Origin: an uncultured Pelagibacteraceae bacterium
GTDB lineage: Bacteria; Pseudomonadota; Alphaproteobacteria; Pelagibacterales; Pelagibacteraceae
Length of the DNA stretch: 52,038 nucleotides
Direction of reading: 5' to 3'
NCBI GenBank assembly: GCA_902617715.1
Contig: CACMXS010000007.1
Span: 1-52,038 of the forward strand
Positions 24,671 through 35,361 of this stretch are shown piece after piece. The notes under the pieces were generated by a model that saw nothing but the letters and a program-made list of their open reading frames with translations, was not told the origin of the DNA and ran no database searches. Position 1 is the stretch's first letter. Each line of letters opens with the position of its first letter. The translations under genes and the position numbers were made by a program.

Positions 24671-27249
24671 TAGATCAAATTATCATCAATTTTATTTGCA
24701 GAAACAACTTTTTCTTCTCCTGATAATTTTATTATTCTTACCCCTTGAGTATTTCTTCCTGCAGTTCTTATTTCTCTAACAGCAACTCTTATAACTCTAC
24801 CTTTGTTTGTAGATATTAATATTTCATCACCTTCGAATACAGGAAAAGATGATGATATATCTCCATTTCTAGGAGAGTTTACAATGCCAATTATACCTTT
24901 TCCTCCTCTATTTGTTAGTCTGTAATCAGTATGCGATGTTTTTTTTCCATATCCATTTTGAGTTATTGATAAGATAAATTTTTCTTTTGCTTTTATTTCA
25001 GACTTTTCAACCTTTGTCTTTTTTCCATTTTTAGTATTTTTATCATTATCAATTATCGACAAAGAGACAATTTGGTCATCAGGAGCCAAAACTATCCCTT
25101 TTATACCTTTGGAGGATCTTCCCTTAAAAACACGTAATTTTTTTGATTCAAACCTTATGCATTTACCAAATTTAGTACTTAAAATAATATCTTGATCATC
25201 TTTACAAATCTTTACACCTACAATTTTGTCATTTGTATCTAATTTCATTGCAATTTTACCTGCAGCATTAATAGATGAAAAATCCTCTAAACTATTTTTT
25301 CTTATTTTTCCTTGTGCTGTAGCAAAAACAATCTGATAGTTTTTTAACTCTGATTCATCTTCAGGAAATGGCATTATTGAGCTGATAGATTGATGATTTT
25401 TAAGAGGTAAAATATTAAATAAAGACTTACCTTTAGATGATGAAGAGCCAACAGGTATTTTCCAAGCTTTAATTCTATATACAAGACCTTCTGTAGAAAA
25501 AAATAGAACTGATGTATGAGTATTAACAGATAAAGTTTGAACAACAGAATCTTCATGTCTTGTGGTAATACCTGTTTTTCCTTTACCACCTCTTTTTTGT
25601 TGCTTAATGCTATTTAAAGATCCTCTTTTTATATAACCTTGAAAAGTTACAGTTATAATGACAGACTCTTTTTGAATAGTTTCTTCAATATCATAATTAA
25701 GAACTGCATCAATAATATCTGTTCTTCTTTTAGCTGAAAATTTTTCTTTTATATCATTTAATTCTTTACTAATAACTTTTAATAATTCTTTTTTTGAAGA
25801 AATAATCTTTTTAAATTTAACAATTAATTCTGATAATTTTTTTATTTCAATTTCAATTTCATTGATCCCTAGAGCTGTTAATTTTTGTAATCTTAATTCC
25901 AAAATTGAATTAACTTGTGGTTCTGATAAATTATATAATCCTTTTGATTTTTTATTTTCAATTAATGAAATCATTTTTTGTGATTTGTTAATTTTCCATT
26001 TTAATTTAAGTAAAGATTTTTTTGCATCATCAGGTGTTTTTGATGATCTTATGATCTTAATTACTTTATCCAAGTTTTCTACTGAAACAGATAGTCCGAT
26101 AAGAATATGAGCTCTCTCCTCAGCTTTTTTAAGATCAAATTTTGTTTTTTTTATAACAACATCTTCTCTAAAACTTAAAAAATGAGATAAAAAATCTTTT
26201 AAATTACATGTTTGAGGTTTACCATTTACAATAGCAAGTGTATTAAATCCAAAAGAAGTTTCTATTTGAGTATTTTTATATAATTGTCTTTTAACTGTTT
26301 CGGGTTCAACTCCATTTCTCAAATCTATAGATACTCTTATCCCTTCTCTATTTGATTCATCTCTTATATCTTTTATTCCCTCGATTTTTTTTTCTCTAAC
26401 TAGTTGAGCTATTCTTTCATTCAAAACTGACTTATTTACCTGATAAGGTATTGAGGTAATAACAAGTCTTTCTCTGCCATTTTTTGTTTGTTCTATAGAG
26501 ATTTGACCTCTTACTTTAAATGAACCTCGACCTTTAGTATATCCATCTTTAATCATATCTTTGCCAATTATAACACCACCTGTTGGAAAATCTGGACCAG
26601 GAATAATTTTCATTAATTGTTTAATTGTAATATCTTTGTTTTCAATTAATGCTAAAGTACCATTAATTATCTCACCCAAATTATGTGGTGGTATACTTGT
26701 AGCCATCCCCACGGCTATACCTCCTGCTCCATTAACTAATAAGTTTGGATATTGAGCCGGTAAAACACTAGGTTCCTTCTCTGTTTCATCATAATTACTT
26801 TTAAATTCAATAGTATTTTTTTCAATATCATCAATTAAAAATTGTGAAACTTTTGATAGTCTCGTTTCAGTATATCTCATTGCTGCAGCAGGATCTCCAT
26901 CGATTGAACCAAAATTTCCCTGGCCCTCTACTAAAGGTAAACTCATTGAGAAATCCTGTACCATACGAACTAAAGCATCGTATACTGATTGATCACCATG
27001 AGGATGATATTTACCAATAACATCACCAACTATTCTTGCTGATTTTCTAAACTGTTTTGACCAATCATAACCACCTTTATACATTGCATATAAGATTCTT
27101 CTATGAACAGGTTTTAAACCATCTCTAATATCTGGAAGAGCTCTACTTACAATTACGCTCATTGCATAAGATAAATATGACGAACTCATTTCGTCATGCA
27201 TTGAGATTAATTTTATATTTTTATTGTTTTGATTTTCAGATTTTTGCAT
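24670..27249 (-). CDS. gyrA: DNA gyrase subunit A
   Basis: An 859-residue gyrase A, the DNA-cleaving subunit of the supercoiling enzyme. Active-site Tyr126 lies in [11 protein letters not shown]. The quinolone-determining segment reads [13 protein letters not shown], so the residue corresponding to E. coli Ser83 is Gln87, while Asp91 is kept. The C-terminal pinwheel (about 510-859) includes the GyrA box-like [11 protein letters not shown] near residue 548. The C-terminus ends in a short acidic-poor tail. It precedes coaD by an overlap and lies 5 bp after ssb. Confidence 0.97.
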   Translation of the reverse strand: MQKSENQNNKNIKLISMHDEMSSSYLSYAMSVIVSRALPDIRDGLKPVHRRILYAMYKGGYDWSKQFRKSARIVGDVIGKYHPHGDQSVYDALVRMVQDFSMSLPLVEGQGNFGSIDGDPAAAMRYTETRLSKVSQFLIDDIEKNTIEFKSNYDETEKEPSVLPAQYPNLLVNGAGGIAVGMATSIPPHNLGEIINGTLALIENKDITIKQLMKIIPGPDFPTGGVIIGKDMIKDGYTKGRGSFKVRGQISIEQTKNGRERLVITSIPYQVNKSVLNERIAQLVREKKIEGIKDIRDESNREGIRVSIDLRNGVEPETVKRQLYKNTQIETSFGFNTLAIVNGKPQTCNLKDFLSHFLSFREDVVIKKTKFDLKKAEERAHILIGLSVSVENLDKVIKIIRSSKTPDDAKKSLLKLKWKINKSQKMISLIENKKSKGLYNLSEPQVNSILELRLQKLTALGINEIEIEIKKLSELIVKFKKIISSKKELLKVISKELNDIKEKFSAKRRTDIIDAVLNYDIEETIQKESVIITVTFQGYIKRGSLNSIKQQKRGGKGKTGITTRHEDSVVQTLSVNTHTSVLFFSTEGLVYRIKAWKIPVGSSSSKGKSLFNILPLKNHQSISSIMPFPEDESELKNYQIVFATAQGKIRKNSLEDFSSINAAGKIAMKLDTNDKIVGVKICKDDQDIILSTKFGKCIRFESKKLRVFKGRSSKGIKGIVLAPDDQIVSLSIIDNDKNTKNGKKTKVEKSEIKAKEKFILSITQNGYGKKTSHTDYRLTNRGGKGIIGIVNSPRNGDISSSFPVFEGDEILISTNKGRVIRVAVREIRTAGRNTQGVRIIKLSGEEKVVSANKIDDNLI

Positions 27250-27254
27250 TTTTC

Positions 27255-27710
27255 TTAGAATGGTATTTCGTCATCCATATCATTTGAAATTTGAGACATC
27301 TCATCATTGTTATTAGAAGATTGATTGTTATCATTAGCAATACCACCACCAGAATTGCCACCACCCAACATTGTTAGTGATGAATTATAACCTTGAATTA
27401 TAATCTCAGTAGAATATTTGTCTTGTCCTGACTGTTCGTCTTTCCATTTTCTAGTAGATAATTGACCTTCAACATATATCTGTGCCCCTTTTTTCAAATA
27501 TTGTTGTACGACATTCACTAAACCTTCATTGAATACAACTATACGGTGCCATTCAGTTTTTTCTTTTTTTTCTCCTGTATTTTTATCTTTCCAAGATTGA
27601 CTTGTAGCCAAACTCAATCTTGCTACACTTTTGCCATTTACCATTTGTTTTATTTCAGGATCTGCGCCCAAACGACCAATTAAAAGTACTTTATTTAAAC
27701 TTCCAGCCAT
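27255..27710 (-). CDS. ssb: Single-stranded DNA-binding protein
   Basis: A 151-residue SSB. The OB fold covers 1-110, with [18 protein letters not shown] at the start and [22 protein letters not shown] in the middle. A Gly/Asn-rich linker (about 115-140) leads to the acidic tail ending DMDDEIPF, which recruits partner proteins such as RecG. It is divergent from uvrA, with about 90 bp between the two starts, as is common. Confidence 0.97.
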   Translation of the reverse strand: MAGSLNKVLLIGRLGADPEIKQMVNGKSVARLSLATSQSWKDKNTGEKKEKTEWHRIVVFNEGLVNVVQQYLKKGAQIYVEGQLSTRKWKDEQSGQDKYSTEIIIQGYNSSLTMLGGGNSGGGIANDNNQSSNNNDEMSQISNDMDDEIPF

Positions 27711-27744
27711 AATATTTTATTATTTGTTAAATTAATTAATAAGA

Positions 27745-27753
27745 ATTATATCA
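27745..27753 (-). promoter_or_regulatory. Predicted extended -10 promoter element of ssb
   Basis: Minus strand TGATATAAT (27753-27745) has the TGn extension before a consensus -10, 35 bp upstream of the ssb start. No LexA-type GTTC repeat was seen in the ssb-uvrA gap, so SOS control is not apparent from the sequence. Confidence 0.4.
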
Positions 27754-27800
27754 CAATTTACTCTGAATATTAATTTTATTAAGTCAAAGCAACAAAAATT

Positions 27801-30656
27801 ATGATGAAAAAGATAGTTATTAAGGGAGCTAAAGAACACAATTTAAAGAATATTTCTTTAGAGATACCGAAGGATAAATTCATAGTCATAACTGGTCTAT
27901 CTGGATCAGGTAAATCATCACTTGCTTTTGATACCGTTTATGCAGAAGGTCAAAGAAGATATGTAGAAAGTTTATCAGCTTATGCACGACAATTTTTAGA
28001 TAAAATGAAAAAACCTAATGTAGATTTGATAGAAGGTCTTAGTCCAGCTATTTCCATAGAACAAAAGAATACTTCTAAAAATCCAAGATCAACAGTTGCA
28101 ACAGTTACGGAGATATATGATTATATGAGAGTTCTGTACGCGAGAGCGGGAATACCTTATTCTCCGTTTACAGGTAAACCAATAAAATCTCAGACTATAA
28201 CCCAAATTGTAGATAGAATTAAAGAACTACCTAAAAAATCAACAATCTATTTATATGCTCCAGTGGTCAGGGGACGTAAGGGCGAATATAAAAAAGAAAT
28301 ACTCAATTTTAAAAAAAGAGGCTTTAGAAAAATTAAGATAGATCATACATTATATGATATTGAAAAAGTTCCTGAGTTAAATAAAAAGATTAAACACGAT
28401 ATATCCATATTAATTGATAGGATTGTTTTAAGTTCCTCTTTAGGTAATAGATTAGCTGAAAGTATTGAGACGTCAGTAAATTTAGCTAATGGATTAGTTT
28501 TTGTAGAATATGAGGATGAAACATTACCAAAAAAATTCAGAAAATTAGAAAAATTAATTTTTTCAACTAAATTTGCATGTCCTGAGAGTGGTTTTACAAT
28601 CGAAGAGATAGAACCAAGATTATTCTCGTTTAATAGTCCTTTTGGTGCTTGCGAAGAATGTGAAGGGATTGGTATTAAACTTAATGTGGATCCAAACTTA
28701 GTAATACCTAATGAAAAAAAAAGTATTGCAGATGGAGCAATAGAACCATGGGCTAAAACAACCACTTTATATTATGCCCAAACACTATCTTCACTAGCAA
28801 AACATTATGGTTTTTCATTAGATGATAAATGGTCAAAACTTTCAAAAAAGATCAAAGATATTATTCTTTACGGATCTGATGATGAGGAAATTAAGTTTAG
28901 CTATGACGATGGATATGAAAAATATTCACATAAAAAAACTTTTGAAGGAGTAATAAATAATCTGGAAAGAAGATATTTGGAAACTGACAGTGATTGGAAA
29001 CGAGAAGAAATAGCTCAATATCAATCAGATACAAAATGTGAAAGATGCAATGGTCATAGATTAAAAGATGAGGCTCTTTGTGTAAAGATAGATGGATTAC
29101 ACATTAGTGAAGTAACTGAAAAATCAATTTTGGATGCAACAAAATGGTTTGAAAATTTAAAAGATAACCTTGATAAAAGGCAATTTAAGATTGCAGAGCA
29201 TATTTTAAAAGAAATTAATGAAAGATTAAATTTTCTATTAAATGTAGGGCTTGACTATTTAACATTATCTAGAGAGTCAGGAACTTTATCGGGTGGCGAA
29301 GCTCAGAGAATAAGACTTGCATCTCAAATAGGCTCAGGTTTAACTGGAGTGTTATATGTTCTAGACGAACCCTCTATAGGCCTTCATCAAAAAGATAATG
29401 TAAAACTTATAAATGCATTAAAACGATTAAGAGATTTAGGAAATACAGTTATTGTTGTTGAGCACGACACAGAGACTATGGAAAATGCTGATCATATAAT
29501 TGACTTAGGTCCTGAAGCTGGAAATAAAGGTGGAGAAGTAATTGCACAAGGTACTTGTAAAGAAATTAGTCAGAATAAAAATAGTATTACAGGTCAATAC
29601 CTTTCTAATAAATTAAAAATTAAAATTCCACCAAAGAGACGATTGGCGAAAAATGGAAGATTTTTAGAAATTACAGGAGCGACTGGAAATAATTTAGATA
29701 ATGTAAACTTGAAAATACCATTGGGTAGTTTGACTTGTGTAACAGGAGTATCTGGAAGTGGAAAATCAACATTAGTATTACAAACATTATTTAATGCTTT
29801 AAATCTTACTTTAAATAATAATAAATCTAGAAAAATTCCTAAACCATTTAAAAATTTTAAAGGAACAGAACTCATAGATAAAATAATTGATATAGATCAA
29901 TCCCCAATTGGAAGAACACCAAGATCCAACCCAGCAACTTACACTGGTGCCTTTGGACCAATTAGAGATTGGTTTACATCTTTGCCAGAAGCAAAAAGTA
30001 GAGGATACAAACCTGGAAGATTTTCTTTTAATGTTAAAGGGGGAAGATGTGAGGCATGTGAAGGTGATGGAGTAATTACTTACGAAATGCATTTTCTGCC
30101 CGATGTTTATATTCAATGTGATGAGTGTAAAGGAACTCGTTACAATCGTGAAACATTAGAAATTAAATTTAAAGACAAGAGTATAGCTGATATTCTAAAT
30201 ATGACTGTTGATGAAGGTTGTGATTTTTTTGAAAATATTTCAAATATCAAAACAAAATTACTAACTTTAAAAAAAGTTGGTCTAGGTTACATCAAAATAG
30301 GCCAACAAGCGACAACTCTATCTGGTGGAGAAGCTCAAAGAATAAAATTAGCCAAAGAATTATCAAAAAGATCAACTGGTAGAACTATGTATATCTTAGA
30401 TGAACCAACTACAGGGCTTCATCAACATGACATTAAAAAATTGTTAGAAATTCTTCATACTTTTGTAGCTTTAGGAAATACAGTAGTTGTTATCGAACAT
30501 AACTTAGATGTGATTAAAACAGCTGATTATATTGTTGATATGGGCCCTGAAGGTGGCGTTAAAGGTGGTAAAATTATCGCAGAAGGAAAGCCTGAAGAAA
30601 TATGCAAAGTTACCAATAGTTATACAGGTAAATTTCTTAAACCTCTCCTGAATTAA
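27801..30656 (+). CDS. uvrA: UvrABC excision repair ATPase UvrA
   Basis: A 951-residue DNA damage sensor with two ABC modules. First Walker A is [20 protein letters not shown] near residue 31, and the second is [14 protein letters not shown] near 650. Signatures [16 protein letters not shown] and [16 protein letters not shown] precede the Walker B segments [12 protein letters not shown] and [12 protein letters not shown]. The zinc module near 253-285 reads ACPESGF then ACEECEG, with one Cys of the usual four replaced by Ser, as in some other alphaproteobacteria; later zinc fingers CERCNGH and [14 protein letters not shown] are complete. Start codons at 27801 and 27804 are both ATG. Confidence 0.97.
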   Translation: MMKKIVIKGAKEHNLKNISLEIPKDKFIVITGLSGSGKSSLAFDTVYAEGQRRYVESLSAYARQFLDKMKKPNVDLIEGLSPAISIEQKNTSKNPRSTVATVTEIYDYMRVLYARAGIPYSPFTGKPIKSQTITQIVDRIKELPKKSTIYLYAPVVRGRKGEYKKEILNFKKRGFRKIKIDHTLYDIEKVPELNKKIKHDISILIDRIVLSSSLGNRLAESIETSVNLANGLVFVEYEDETLPKKFRKLEKLIFSTKFACPESGFTIEEIEPRLFSFNSPFGACEECEGIGIKLNVDPNLVIPNEKKSIADGAIEPWAKTTTLYYAQTLSSLAKHYGFSLDDKWSKLSKKIKDIILYGSDDEEIKFSYDDGYEKYSHKKTFEGVINNLERRYLETDSDWKREEIAQYQSDTKCERCNGHRLKDEALCVKIDGLHISEVTEKSILDATKWFENLKDNLDKRQFKIAEHILKEINERLNFLLNVGLDYLTLSRESGTLSGGEAQRIRLASQIGSGLTGVLYVLDEPSIGLHQKDNVKLINALKRLRDLGNTVIVVEHDTETMENADHIIDLGPEAGNKGGEVIAQGTCKEISQNKNSITGQYLSNKLKIKIPPKRRLAKNGRFLEITGATGNNLDNVNLKIPLGSLTCVTGVSGSGKSTLVLQTLFNALNLTLNNNKSRKIPKPFKNFKGTELIDKIIDIDQSPIGRTPRSNPATYTGAFGPIRDWFTSLPEAKSRGYKPGRFSFNVKGGRCEACEGDGVITYEMHFLPDVYIQCDECKGTRYNRETLEIKFKDKSIADILNMTVDEGCDFFENISNIKTKLLTLKKVGLGYIKIGQQATTLSGGEAQRIKLAKELSKRSTGRTMYILDEPTTGLHQHDIKKLLEILHTFVALGNTVVVIEHNLDVIKTADYIVDMGPEGGVKGGKIIAEGKPEEICKVTNSYTGKFLKPLLN

Positions 30657-30703
30657 AAAAAAAAGATAGTTAAATCCAAATCTTTTTAGTATATTAACAA
30701 TTA

Positions 30704-31306
30704 ATGAGTAATTTACTGTCATCATTATCAAAAACAATTCATACTTCTTTAGCATTAGCTATTATAATTTTTTTAGGTTTATTTTATCAAAACGATGGTT
30801 TTGCTTTTGATAGATTATTCTGGAGTTGGGTTGCAAGATATATTCATGTTGTTGTTGGAATTATGTGGATTGGCTTATTATGGTATTTCAATTTTGTTCA
30901 AATACCAAATATGAGTAAAATTCCTGATGAGCAAAAGCCTGCTATAGGCAAAGTAATTGCACCAGCCGCTCTATTTTATTTTAGATGGGGTGCTGCTTTG
31001 ACTGTTTTGTCAGGTTTAATTCTAGCTTATCTAAATGGATATTTGCATGATGCAATGACGTTTAGTATTGGATCAGGAATTCCAAAACATACTGCTATTG
31101 GAATAGGTATGTGGCTTGGTCTTATCATGGCATTTAACGTATGGTTTGTAATTTGGCCAAATCAAAAGAGAGCCTTGGGGATAATAGAAACTGATCCTGA
31201 TACGAAGGCTAAATCCGCAAAAACTGCAATGTTGTTTTCAAGAACAAATACATTGTTATCTCTACCGATGCTACTTTCTATGGTAGCTGCACAAAATCTA
31301 TATTAG
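30704..31306 (+). CDS. PuuD/urate oxidase N-terminal-like membrane protein, without cytochrome c domain
   Basis: A 200-residue membrane protein with about five hydrophobic segments. VARYIHVVVGIMWIGLLWYFNFVQIP near residues 43-68, FYFRWGAALTVLSGL and IGMWLGLIMAFNVWFVIWPNQK are the marks of the urate oxidase N-terminal family (PF06181), which is the membrane half of the PuuD urate hydroxylase. The C-terminal cytochrome c domain of true PuuD is absent, so urate oxidation cannot be assumed. Conserved His and Trp in the helices may bind heme. It follows uvrA by 47 bp and converges on secF with a 4-bp overlap. Confidence 0.8.
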   Translation: MSNLLSSLSKTIHTSLALAIIIFLGLFYQNDGFAFDRLFWSWVARYIHVVVGIMWIGLLWYFNFVQIPNMSKIPDEQKPAIGKVIAPAALFYFRWGAALTVLSGLILAYLNGYLHDAMTFSIGSGIPKHTAIGIGMWLGLIMAFNVWFVIWPNQKRALGIIETDPDTKAKSAKTAMLFSRTNTLLSLPMLLSMVAAQNLY

Positions 31307-32187
31307 TTTTCTTCTTCTTTTAAGATTGTTTTTTGAGAAACATTTAATCTTACTAAAACTGTATTGGCTATATAAATTGATGAATAAGTACCAAAAATTA
31401 CTCCAAATATCATAGCTAGAGCAAAGCCTTTTAGAACTTCACCTCCAAAAAAAAATATAGATAATAACGCAAGTAAAGTAGTAATAGACGTTATTAAAGT
31501 TCTGGATAAAGTTTCATTTATTGAAATGTTAGTCAGCTCAAAAATTTTTATATCAGAATATTTTCTTAAGTTCTCACGCACTCTATCAAAAATAACCACA
31601 GTATCATTCATTGAATAACCTACAATCGTTAAAACGGCTGCAATTATTGATAAATTTATTTCAAGACCAAGCAATGAAAATAAACCTAAGGTAACCAAAA
31701 CATCGTGAAACAAAGCTGAAATTGCTCCTAAACTAAACTGCCACTCAAATCTAATCCATATATAAATTAACATCATAGTTAAAGCCACTGTTATAGCTAT
31801 AACTCCGGATCTAAGTAATTCTGCACTAACTTTAGGTCCTACATTCTCAACTCTTCTAAAATCAAAAGTATTTCCAAAAGATTTATCCAAATTTACTTTT
31901 ATTTCCTCAATGATATTTTTATTATTATTTATCTCAAACTTTATTAAAAAATCTGTTTCATTTCCAAAATTTTTTACTGAGACGTCACCTAAGTTCATAG
32001 AATTTAGATTATTTCTTAAAGATGAAACGTTTATTTTATCATCAGTTGATCTTAATTCAATTAAGGTTCCTCCTTTAAAATCTATACCAAAATTTAATCC
32101 TTTAAAAATAAGAAAAAATAAGGAGACAACAACTAGAGATATAGAAAGTATATTAAATTGGTTATAATATTTGTTAAAAGAAATCAT
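31303..32187 (-). CDS. secF: Protein translocase subunit SecF
   Basis: A 294-residue membrane protein with six membrane segments. It begins ISFNKYYNQFNILSISLVV, then GIDFKGGTLIELRS (the conserved signature), the periplasmic domain to about residue 115, and helices with SVNDTVVIFDRVRENL-like sequence (YSMNDTVVIFDRVREN near 200). SecDF uses the proton gradient to pull exported proteins across the membrane. It starts 1 bp from the secD stop, so the two are one unit with yajC. Confidence 0.96.
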   Translation of the reverse strand: MISFNKYYNQFNILSISLVVVSLFFLIFKGLNFGIDFKGGTLIELRSTDDKINVSSLRNNLNSMNLGDVSVKNFGNETDFLIKFEINNNKNIIEEIKVNLDKSFGNTFDFRRVENVGPKVSAELLRSGVIAITVALTMMLIYIWIRFEWQFSLGAISALFHDVLVTLGLFSLLGLEINLSIIAAVLTIVGYSMNDTVVIFDRVRENLRKYSDIKIFELTNISINETLSRTLITSITTLLALLSIFFFGGEVLKGFALAMIFGVIFGTYSSIYIANTVLVRLNVSQKTILKEEEN

Positions 32188-33741
32188 TTAAATCAGCCCC
32201 TCTTTTTCTTTATTCTTATAGACATATAAAACAGTAAGCAGTCTTGCTATAAAATAGACCGAAAACAATGTTGTAAATATTCCAATACCGAGTGTAAGTG
32301 AAAAGCCTTTAATGGGACCAGAGCCCATAAAGAATAAGATAATTGCTGCTAATAAAGTTGTAATATTTGCATCAAGTATGGCGGTTCTTGATTTTGTATA
32401 ACCACTATCAAAGGCAATTAAATTATTTTTTTCTTTTCTCAATTCTTCTTTAATCCTCTCAAAAATCAAAACGTTAGCGTCAACTGCCATACCAACAGTC
32501 AAAATTATTCCAGCAATACCTGGGAGAGTTAAAGTTGCTTCAAATATTGTTAATATTCCAATCAACAAAAAAAGATTAATTATTAGTGTGATATTAGTTA
32601 TTAACCCAAAAACTTTATATTTAATAAAAATAAACAATACGACTAAAACAAAACCAATTGCCAAAGCAATCATACCAGCATTAATTGAGTCTTTTCCTAA
32701 ATCTGGTCCTACAGTTCTTTCTTCAATAATATTTAAAGGTGCTGGTAGTGCACCAGATCTTAACAGAAGAGCTAAATCTGTTGCTGATTGAAAAGTAAAA
32801 CCACCACTTATTTGACCTGATCCACTAGCAATTGTATCTCTTATTACGGGAGCACTTATAATTTTTCCATCCAAAACTATCGCTAATTGTTTGCCAATAC
32901 CTGTAGATGTAGCTTTACCAAATCTTTTAGCACCAACTCTATCAAGTGTAAATGTAACTACTGTTTCATTTGTTTCACTGTCCATTCTTGGTTGAGCATC
33001 AAGAAGGTTATCACCACTCAAAATAATTCTTTTACTAACTAAAGCTTCTTCTGAATCGTCTTCATAACTAAGCTTTTCAGTACCAAAAGACTCCTGATCA
33101 TTGTTTGTCACAAATCTAAAAGTTAAATTTGCTGTTTTTCCAAGCAACGATTTAATTCTCATAGGATCATCTAATCCAGGAAGTTCGACAAGAATTCTAT
33201 CATTTCCTCTTTTTAGAATGTTAGGTTCATTAGTCCCTATTTCATCAATCCTTCTTCGAACAATTTCTAAAGCCTGATCTTGGGATGATGTTTTAAGTTC
33301 AATTAATCCTTGTCTTGAGTAACTTACTTTTAAAATATTGTTTTCTTCATTAATTTCTAACTCATGGGACTTAAATCTAGGATAGTATGGATTTATTTCA
33401 CTTTTTTCGTCTCTAAATATTTCAAGCACTTTTTGCTGATCACTGCTTTTAACTGTAAATGATAATACTTGATCAGAAAGACTAATATTGCCTAATCTTA
33501 TATTTTTTTCTTTAAAATAACTTCTAAGAGTAATTGTTAAATTTTGTAATTTCTGTTCAATTACTGGATTGTTATCTATTTCTAATAAAAGATAGGAACC
33601 ACCTTGTAAATCTAAACCTAGATTTATTTTTTTATTTAAAAAATCATTTTCAAATTTAAAAAAATTAGATGAAGCAACTAATATAAAAAAAGAAGATAAT
33701 AATATAATAAATATTATTCTTAATTTTGAAAAGTATAACAC
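32188..33741 (-). CDS. secD: Protein translocase subunit SecD
   Basis: A 517-residue protein: one N-terminal helix, a large periplasmic part (about 30-345), then five membrane helices. INLGLDLQGGSYLLLEID near 38-55, QALEIVRRRIDEIGTNEP near 155, and the late AVDANVLIFERIKEEL near 420 are family signatures. It partners SecF and YajC with SecYEG. Upstream neighbour is yajC, 18 bp away, giving the standard yajC-secD-secF order. Confidence 0.97.
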   Translation of the reverse strand: MLYFSKLRIIFIILLSSFFILVASSNFFKFENDFLNKKINLGLDLQGGSYLLLEIDNNPVIEQKLQNLTITLRSYFKEKNIRLGNISLSDQVLSFTVKSSDQQKVLEIFRDEKSEINPYYPRFKSHELEINEENNILKVSYSRQGLIELKTSSQDQALEIVRRRIDEIGTNEPNILKRGNDRILVELPGLDDPMRIKSLLGKTANLTFRFVTNNDQESFGTEKLSYEDDSEEALVSKRIILSGDNLLDAQPRMDSETNETVVTFTLDRVGAKRFGKATSTGIGKQLAIVLDGKIISAPVIRDTIASGSGQISGGFTFQSATDLALLLRSGALPAPLNIIEERTVGPDLGKDSINAGMIALAIGFVLVVLFIFIKYKVFGLITNITLIINLFLLIGILTIFEATLTLPGIAGIILTVGMAVDANVLIFERIKEELRKEKNNLIAFDSGYTKSRTAILDANITTLLAAIILFFMGSGPIKGFSLTLGIGIFTTLFSVYFIARLLTVLYVYKNKEKEGLI

Positions 33742-33759
33742 TTTAATAAAATAAAATTT

Positions 33760-34047
33760 TTATTTTTTAACTTCTTGAGAATTCATTAAGCTTTGAATAC
33801 CAGTGCCTCTAATGACTTCAACAGTGACATTATCTGCTATCTCAACTTCTACCTTATCGTTATCTATTACTCTTGAAATAATACCAGTGATTCCACCTGA
33901 AGTAACGACTTTATCTCCTTTTTTTAAACTCTCTACCATTGCCTTGTGTTCTTTTACTTTTTTTTGTTGAGGTCTTATTAAGAAAAAATAAAAAATAACA
34001 AAAATTAGTATTAACGGTATAAACTGACCTATTCCTGAACCTTCCAT
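33760..34047 (-). CDS. yajC: Preprotein translocase accessory protein YajC
   Basis: A 95-residue protein with one membrane helix (IPLILIFVIFYFFLIRPQQKK) and the soluble YajC domain, including GDKVVTSGGITGIISRV and EVEIADNVTVEVIRG. It associates with SecDF. It is the first gene of yajC-secDF and lies 54 bp downstream of serS. In many alphaproteobacteria surE and pcm sit between serS and yajC; they are not here. Confidence 0.94.
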   Translation of the reverse strand: MEGSGIGQFIPLILIFVIFYFFLIRPQQKKVKEHKAMVESLKKGDKVVTSGGITGIISRVIDNDKVEVEIADNVTVEVIRGTGIQSLMNSQEVKK

Positions 34048-34101
34048 AAAACTCCTTAATTTAAAATGAATATTTACACTATCTGTAGAATTAAAACAAC
34101 T

Positions 34102-35361
34102 TTAATTGGCTGAAATTAATTCTAAATTGTTCATATAAGGTCGCAACACTTTCGGAATTTCTATAGAACCATCTTTTTTTTGATAATTTTCAAGAACTGC
34201 TATTAATGATCTTCCTACTGCAAGACCACTTCCGTTTAATGTTCCTGCAAATAAAGTATCTTTATTTTCGTTTTTGTACCTTGTTTTCATTCTCGTAGAT
34301 TGAAAAGTTGAGCATGATGAACAAGACGAAATTTCTCTGTATCTTTTTTCTGAAGGTAACCAAACTTCTATATCATAAGTTTTTTCTGCACTAAAACCCA
34401 TATCTCCCGTACATAAAATTACTTTTCGATAAGGTAATTCTAGCAAATCTAAAATATTGGTCGCACAATCAGTCATTCTCTCTAATTCCTCAAGACATTT
34501 TTCTTGCTCAACTACACTAACCATTTCTACTTTGTAAAACTGATGTTGTCTTATCATGCCTTTAGTATCTTTACCGTAGCTACCAGCTTCTTTTCTGAAA
34601 CAAGGTGTTGAAGCTACAAATCTCATAGGTAATTCTTTTTGATTTATAATCTTTTCTTTTACCATGTTTGTTAAAATCACTTCAGCTGTTGGTATCAAAA
34701 ATTTTCTTCCACTTCCCTCATCAAGTTTAACTTCAAATTGATCATTTTCAAATTTAGGAAGTTGTCCAGTGCCAAACATTGTATTTTCGGAAGCTAAAAG
34801 AGGTGGAGATATTTCTTCATATCCATTTTTATTTATATGAGTATCCAACATAAAATTTGATAAAGCTCTTTCTAGTAAAGCCAACTTATTTTTCACAAAA
34901 ACAAATCTTGATCCAGTTGTTTTTGTTGCAAGATCAAAATCAAGCATACCGAGTTTTTCACCTAATTCATAATGAGACCTTGGTTCAAAATCAAATTCTG
35001 GGATTTTACCTGATTTAGAAATTTCAATATTATCATTTTCATCATTACCAATCGGCACATCTTTATGAGGAATATTAGGAATATTAGATAGAATCTGATC
35101 TAATTCTAATTTAACTTTATTTTGCTTATCAATGGTATCATCAATTTCTTTTGATATTTTTTTTGATTTTTCGAATAGAGACTTGTCCTTTGATCTTGAT
35201 ATATCTTTTTTTTCTTTTTCTAAATTTTCTTTAATTTGAATAAATTCTCTATTTTTTTTATCTAAATTTTCTAATTTAGAAAAATCTACATTAATTGATC
35301 TTTTTTTGAGAGATTCTTTAAAACTTTCAAAATTTTTTCTTACTTCCTTTAAATTATGCAT
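34102..35361 (-). CDS. serS: Seryl-tRNA synthetase
   Basis: A 419-residue class II synthetase charging tRNA-Ser, whose UGA isoacceptor lies in this window. The N-terminal coiled coil (about 25-100) is Lys/Glu-rich. The core has motif 2 in RFVASTPCFRKEAGSYGKDTKGMIRQHQF (read as two pieces) and motif 3 in LAVGRSLIAVLENYQ near 385, plus the HinT motif FSAEKTYDIEVWLPS. Length is normal. It overlaps tatC by 8 bp. Confidence 0.96.
   Translation of the reverse strand: MHNLKEVRKNFESFKESLKKRSINVDFSKLENLDKKNREFIQIKENLEKEKKDISRSKDKSLFEKSKKISKEIDDTIDKQNKVKLELDQILSNIPNIPHKDVPIGNDENDNIEISKSGKIPEFDFEPRSHYELGEKLGMLDFDLATKTTGSRFVFVKNKLALLERALSNFMLDTHINKNGYEEISPPLLASENTMFGTGQLPKFENDQFEVKLDEGSGRKFLIPTAEVILTNMVKEKIINQKELPMRFVASTPCFRKEAGSYGKDTKGMIRQHQFYKVEMVSVVEQEKCLEELERMTDCATNILDLLELPYRKVILCTGDMGFSAEKTYDIEVWLPSEKRYREISSCSSCSTFQSTRMKTRYKNENKDTLFAGTLNGSGLAVGRSLIAVLENYQKKDGSIEIPKVLRPYMNNLELISAN

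Noticed and set aside
25374..25589. Minus-strand frame of 71 codons inside gyrA.
   Set aside because: A shifted frame of the gyrase gene with no independent support, and gyrA is intact across it.
29594..30116. Minus-strand frames opposite uvrA.
   Set aside because: Antisense to a complete UvrA with all ATPase motifs; no recognisable protein features.
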